This document shows positions 62,297 to 64,000 of a stretch of DNA of 64,000 bases, piece by piece. Position numbers and translations under genes: made by a program. The stretch spans positions 397,501-461,500 of the forward strand of contig NZ_CP064048.1 in assembly GCF_020923495.1 (NCBI RefSeq), given 5' to 3'. A model generated the notes under the pieces. That model saw only the letters and a program-made list of their open reading frames with translations. It was not told the origin of the DNA and ran no database searches. This DNA is from Brevibacillus sedimenti (GTDB lineage Bacteria; Bacillota; Bacilli; Brevibacillales; Brevibacillaceae). Every line of letters begins with the position of its first letter. Within the stretch, counting starts at the first letter, position 1.

Positions 62297-63868
62297 CTAT
62301 TGTTCCGCTGCGGAACTTGCCGGACGTTGGGCTTGGTCCGCAGTCGGGAGCGGCTCGGCCGCGGCCGCAGCCTGCTGAGCCGCCGGCTGCGTCACGGGCG
62401 GGGCCTCCGGTTGGGACGGCTGCATAAAGCTGGCGATCATTTTGTTCATGTCCAGTCCGGAGACGTCCTTCAACATTTCCGGAAGTTGGGCCATCAGCTT
62501 GGTCACGTTGCCGCTCAGCCGATTCACACCGTCGCCCTGCCCGCCGCCGGTGTCGATGATCGTCACCTTGTCAATCGCTTTCATCGGCTCGGCCACCTTC
62601 GCAGCCAATTCAGGCAGCATCTTGGCGATGATGTCCAGCACGGCTGCCTGTCCGAACTTTTCGAACGCTTCGGCCAATTTCTCCTTCCCTTCCGCCTCCG
62701 CTTCCAGTTTCAGGCGGGTAACCTCCGCCTCGGCGCTGCCTCGTGCCTTTTCCGCCTCGGCGATGGCCAGACCTTCCAGCCGCTTCTGTTCAGCCAGCGC
62801 TTTTGCTTCTGCCTCGATCCGATACTTCAGCGCGTCGGCTTCGCGGATTTTCTTTGCCTTCTCCGCTTCCGCCGCCTGTTCCACGGCATATCGTTCGGCG
62901 TCTGCCTTTTTCTTCACTTCGGCGTCGTACTGCCGCTCGCGGCGCAGGATTTCCTTTTCCTCCAGCTCGATTTGCTTTTGCTTGCGGACGAGGTCGATTT
63001 TCATCTCCTCTTCCGTCACCTTTTGCTTCGCGACGGCTTCCTGCAGCTTGTAGGCCTGGTCGGCGACGGCTCTCGCCTTGTCCTGCTCCTGCTTGAAAGC
63101 GGCGATCTTCAGTTCCTTGTCCTTCTCGGCCTCGGCGATGTTCGTCTCTTTCAGCAGTTCCGCCTTGCGCGCCTCTTCTTCCGCCTGGGCCTGGCGAATG
63201 CGCGCTTCCTTGTCCGCTTCTGCCTGAGAAATCATGGCATCCCGCTTGACGGCCGCAATCTGCGGAATCCCCAGCGCCGCCAGGTAGCCGTTTTTGTCGC
63301 GCACATCCTTGATCGTGAAGCTGACCACGGCAAGCCCCATCTTTTTCAGATCCTTGGCGGCGACCGCCTGCACCTCCTGGGCAAAGCGCTCCCGGTTTTT
63401 GTAAATCTCCTCCACCGTCATGCTTCCCAGGATGGCGCGCAGGTAGCCTTCCAGGACTTCCTGGGCCTCCGCTTTCAGCGCGTCGTCCGACTTGCCCATG
63501 AACTGCTCCGCGGCTGTGGCAATGTCCTCAATCGACCCGCCTACCTTGATAATGGCGACACCGTCTGCCATCACCGGAACACCCTGCTCGGTGTACACTT
63601 CCGGTGTGGAGACGTCCAGCTTGTGGGACAGCAGGCTGAGGAAGTTGGCCTGCTGGAAAATCGGCAGGATGAAGGCGCCTCCGCCCCGGACGATTTTCAT
63701 CTTGCGGCCGGATTCATCGCTGAGCACGTTTTTGGTGCCCAAAAAGCTGCCGGTCACGATCATCGCCTCATCTGCGCCCACGGTCTTGTACCGGGCCCAA
63801 AAAGCGATGCCCAGCACCACGAAGACGCCGACAACGACAGCGACGGTGACAAGAATGGTCGATTCCAT
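62297..63868 (-). CDS. floT: flotillin-like membrane scaffold protein
   Basis: This 523-residue protein has an N-terminal membrane segment (ILVTVAVVVGVFVVLGIAF), a PHB/SPFH domain (residues about 30-200, with MTVEEIYKNRERFAQEVQ), long Ala/Glu-rich coiled coils (IAEAEKDKELKIAAF, EAEVTRLKLEAEAEGK) and a Gln/Pro/Ala-rich tail. B. subtilis FloT (YuaG) organises membrane microdomains. ATG 63868 shares one base with the upstream stop; AAAAGGAGG is inside the upstream gene end. Confidence 0.95.
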   Translation of the reverse strand: MESTILVTVAVVVGVFVVLGIAFWARYKTVGADEAMIVTGSFLGTKNVLSDESGRKMKIVRGGGAFILPIFQQANFLSLLSHKLDVSTPEVYTEQGVPVMADGVAIIKVGGSIEDIATAAEQFMGKSDDALKAEAQEVLEGYLRAILGSMTVEEIYKNRERFAQEVQAVAAKDLKKMGLAVVSFTIKDVRDKNGYLAALGIPQIAAVKRDAMISQAEADKEARIRQAQAEEEARKAELLKETNIAEAEKDKELKIAAFKQEQDKARAVADQAYKLQEAVAKQKVTEEEMKIDLVRKQKQIELEEKEILRRERQYDAEVKKKADAERYAVEQAAEAEKAKKIREADALKYRIEAEAKALAEQKRLEGLAIAEAEKARGSAEAEVTRLKLEAEAEGKEKLAEAFEKFGQAAVLDIIAKMLPELAAKVAEPMKAIDKVTIIDTGGGQGDGVNRLSGNVTKLMAQLPEMLKDVSGLDMNKMIASFMQPSQPEAPPVTQPAAQQAAAAAEPLPTADQAQRPASSAAEQ

Positions 63869-64000
63869 CAAAGCATGGCCTCCTTTTCGTCAAATTGGGG
63901 AAATGGTGTGACATACAAAACGTGGTCACGCACCTCTACCACCACGACTCGCGTCCCTTCCCGGATCGGTTCACCATCTACGCTGGCAGCCATGTGGTGG
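63868..64000 (-). CDS. NfeD-family protein, C-terminal end (partial)
   Basis: The minus frame entering at the window edge gives about 44 residues ending FPQFDEKEAML. REGTRVVVVEVRDHVLYVTP is the end of an NfeD OB-fold domain. NfeD genes precede flotillin genes in many bacteria (yuaF-floT in B. subtilis). The 1-base TGATG overlap with floT shows coupling. Confidence 0.85.
   Translation of the reverse strand, partial: HHMAASVDGEPIREGTRVVVVEVRDHVLYVTPFPQFDEKEAML

Overview
The window comes from a high-G+C, endospore-forming member of the Bacillota. The evidence is a complete gerA-type germinant receptor operon, a YutH/CotS-type spore protein, YunB, a YunA/LytH endopeptidase, a YhcN/YutC-type lipoprotein, a Spo0E-like phosphatase, Shine-Dalgarno sites close to AGGAGG and Bacillus-type intrinsic terminators. 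Gene order follows the Bacillus subtilis yui-yum-yut-yun block over most of the length (yuiC, yuiB, yuiA, yumB, yumC, yutM, yuzB, yutJ, yuzD, yutI, yutH, yutG, yutF, yutE, yutD, yutC, lipA/yutB, yunA, yunB, yunC, yunD, yunE, yunF). A Brevibacillus-like genus is my best guess, but the sequence alone does not settle it.

Layout. 1-4.8 kb: a partial gene, the 3D-domain hydrolase YuiC, YuiB, YuiA, a type II NADH dehydrogenase (YumB) and, divergently, ferredoxin-NADP reductase (YumC). 4.9-9.3 kb: a zinc-ribbon protein, a His-rich secreted protein, a Fur-box-controlled TolC-like secreted protein, a CuA-domain lipoprotein, YutM and a Spo0E-like protein. 9.6-17.3 kb: MqnE (futalosine menaquinone pathway), YuzB, YutJ, an IS3/IS150-type element, YuzD, the reverse transsulfuration pair MccB/MccA and YutI. 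17.3-25.7 kb: a frameshifted hydrolase, a 2-hydroxyacid dehydrogenase, YutH, YutG, YutF, a SufR-like regulator, YutE with an unlisted 35-residue membrane protein, GlpX, a DUF3055-type protein and YutD. 25.8-35.3 kb: YutC, LipA, YhaN/YhaO, LarC split into two convergent genes, a DJ-1 protein and LytH. 35.7-41.9 kb: aldehyde dehydrogenase, a ribD-ribE-ribBA-ribH operon under an FMN riboswitch, and YunB. 42-47.7 kb: a six-gene catabolic operon (GntR, CoA-transferase, HMG-CoA lyase, TRAP transporter). 47.9-57.6 kb: VOC and Crp/Fnr proteins, a HemAT-like sensor, CorA, an HD-GYP phosphodiesterase, YunC to YunF and a JAMM protein. 57.6-64 kb: the gerABC-type operon, flotillin FloT and the end of an NfeD protein.

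The most unusual signal is not a gene. A family of roughly 330-340 bp imperfectly palindromic repeats lies between two copies of a local transcription terminator hairpin at 32.1, 35.3 and 61.9 kb, with degenerate or chimeric relatives at 1.4, 24.9 and 61.7 kb. The flanking hairpin duplication is perfect at 32.1 kb (38 bp), one mismatch at 35.3 kb and eroded at 61.9 kb, as expected for an element that inserts at terminators and duplicates the whole hairpin. An internal two-part stem shows one compensatory base-pair change. The IS150-type element at 12.5 kb also sits in a terminator loop.

Functionally the window joins respiratory and Fe-S genes (YumB, YumC, YutJ, YutM, YutI, a SufR-like regulator, MqnE, a CuA protein), cofactor synthesis (riboflavin, lipoate, menaquinone, nickel-pincer) and sporulation/germination genes, broken by accessory islands: the TRAP/HMG operon, the split LarC locus and the Fur-regulated TolC-like gene.
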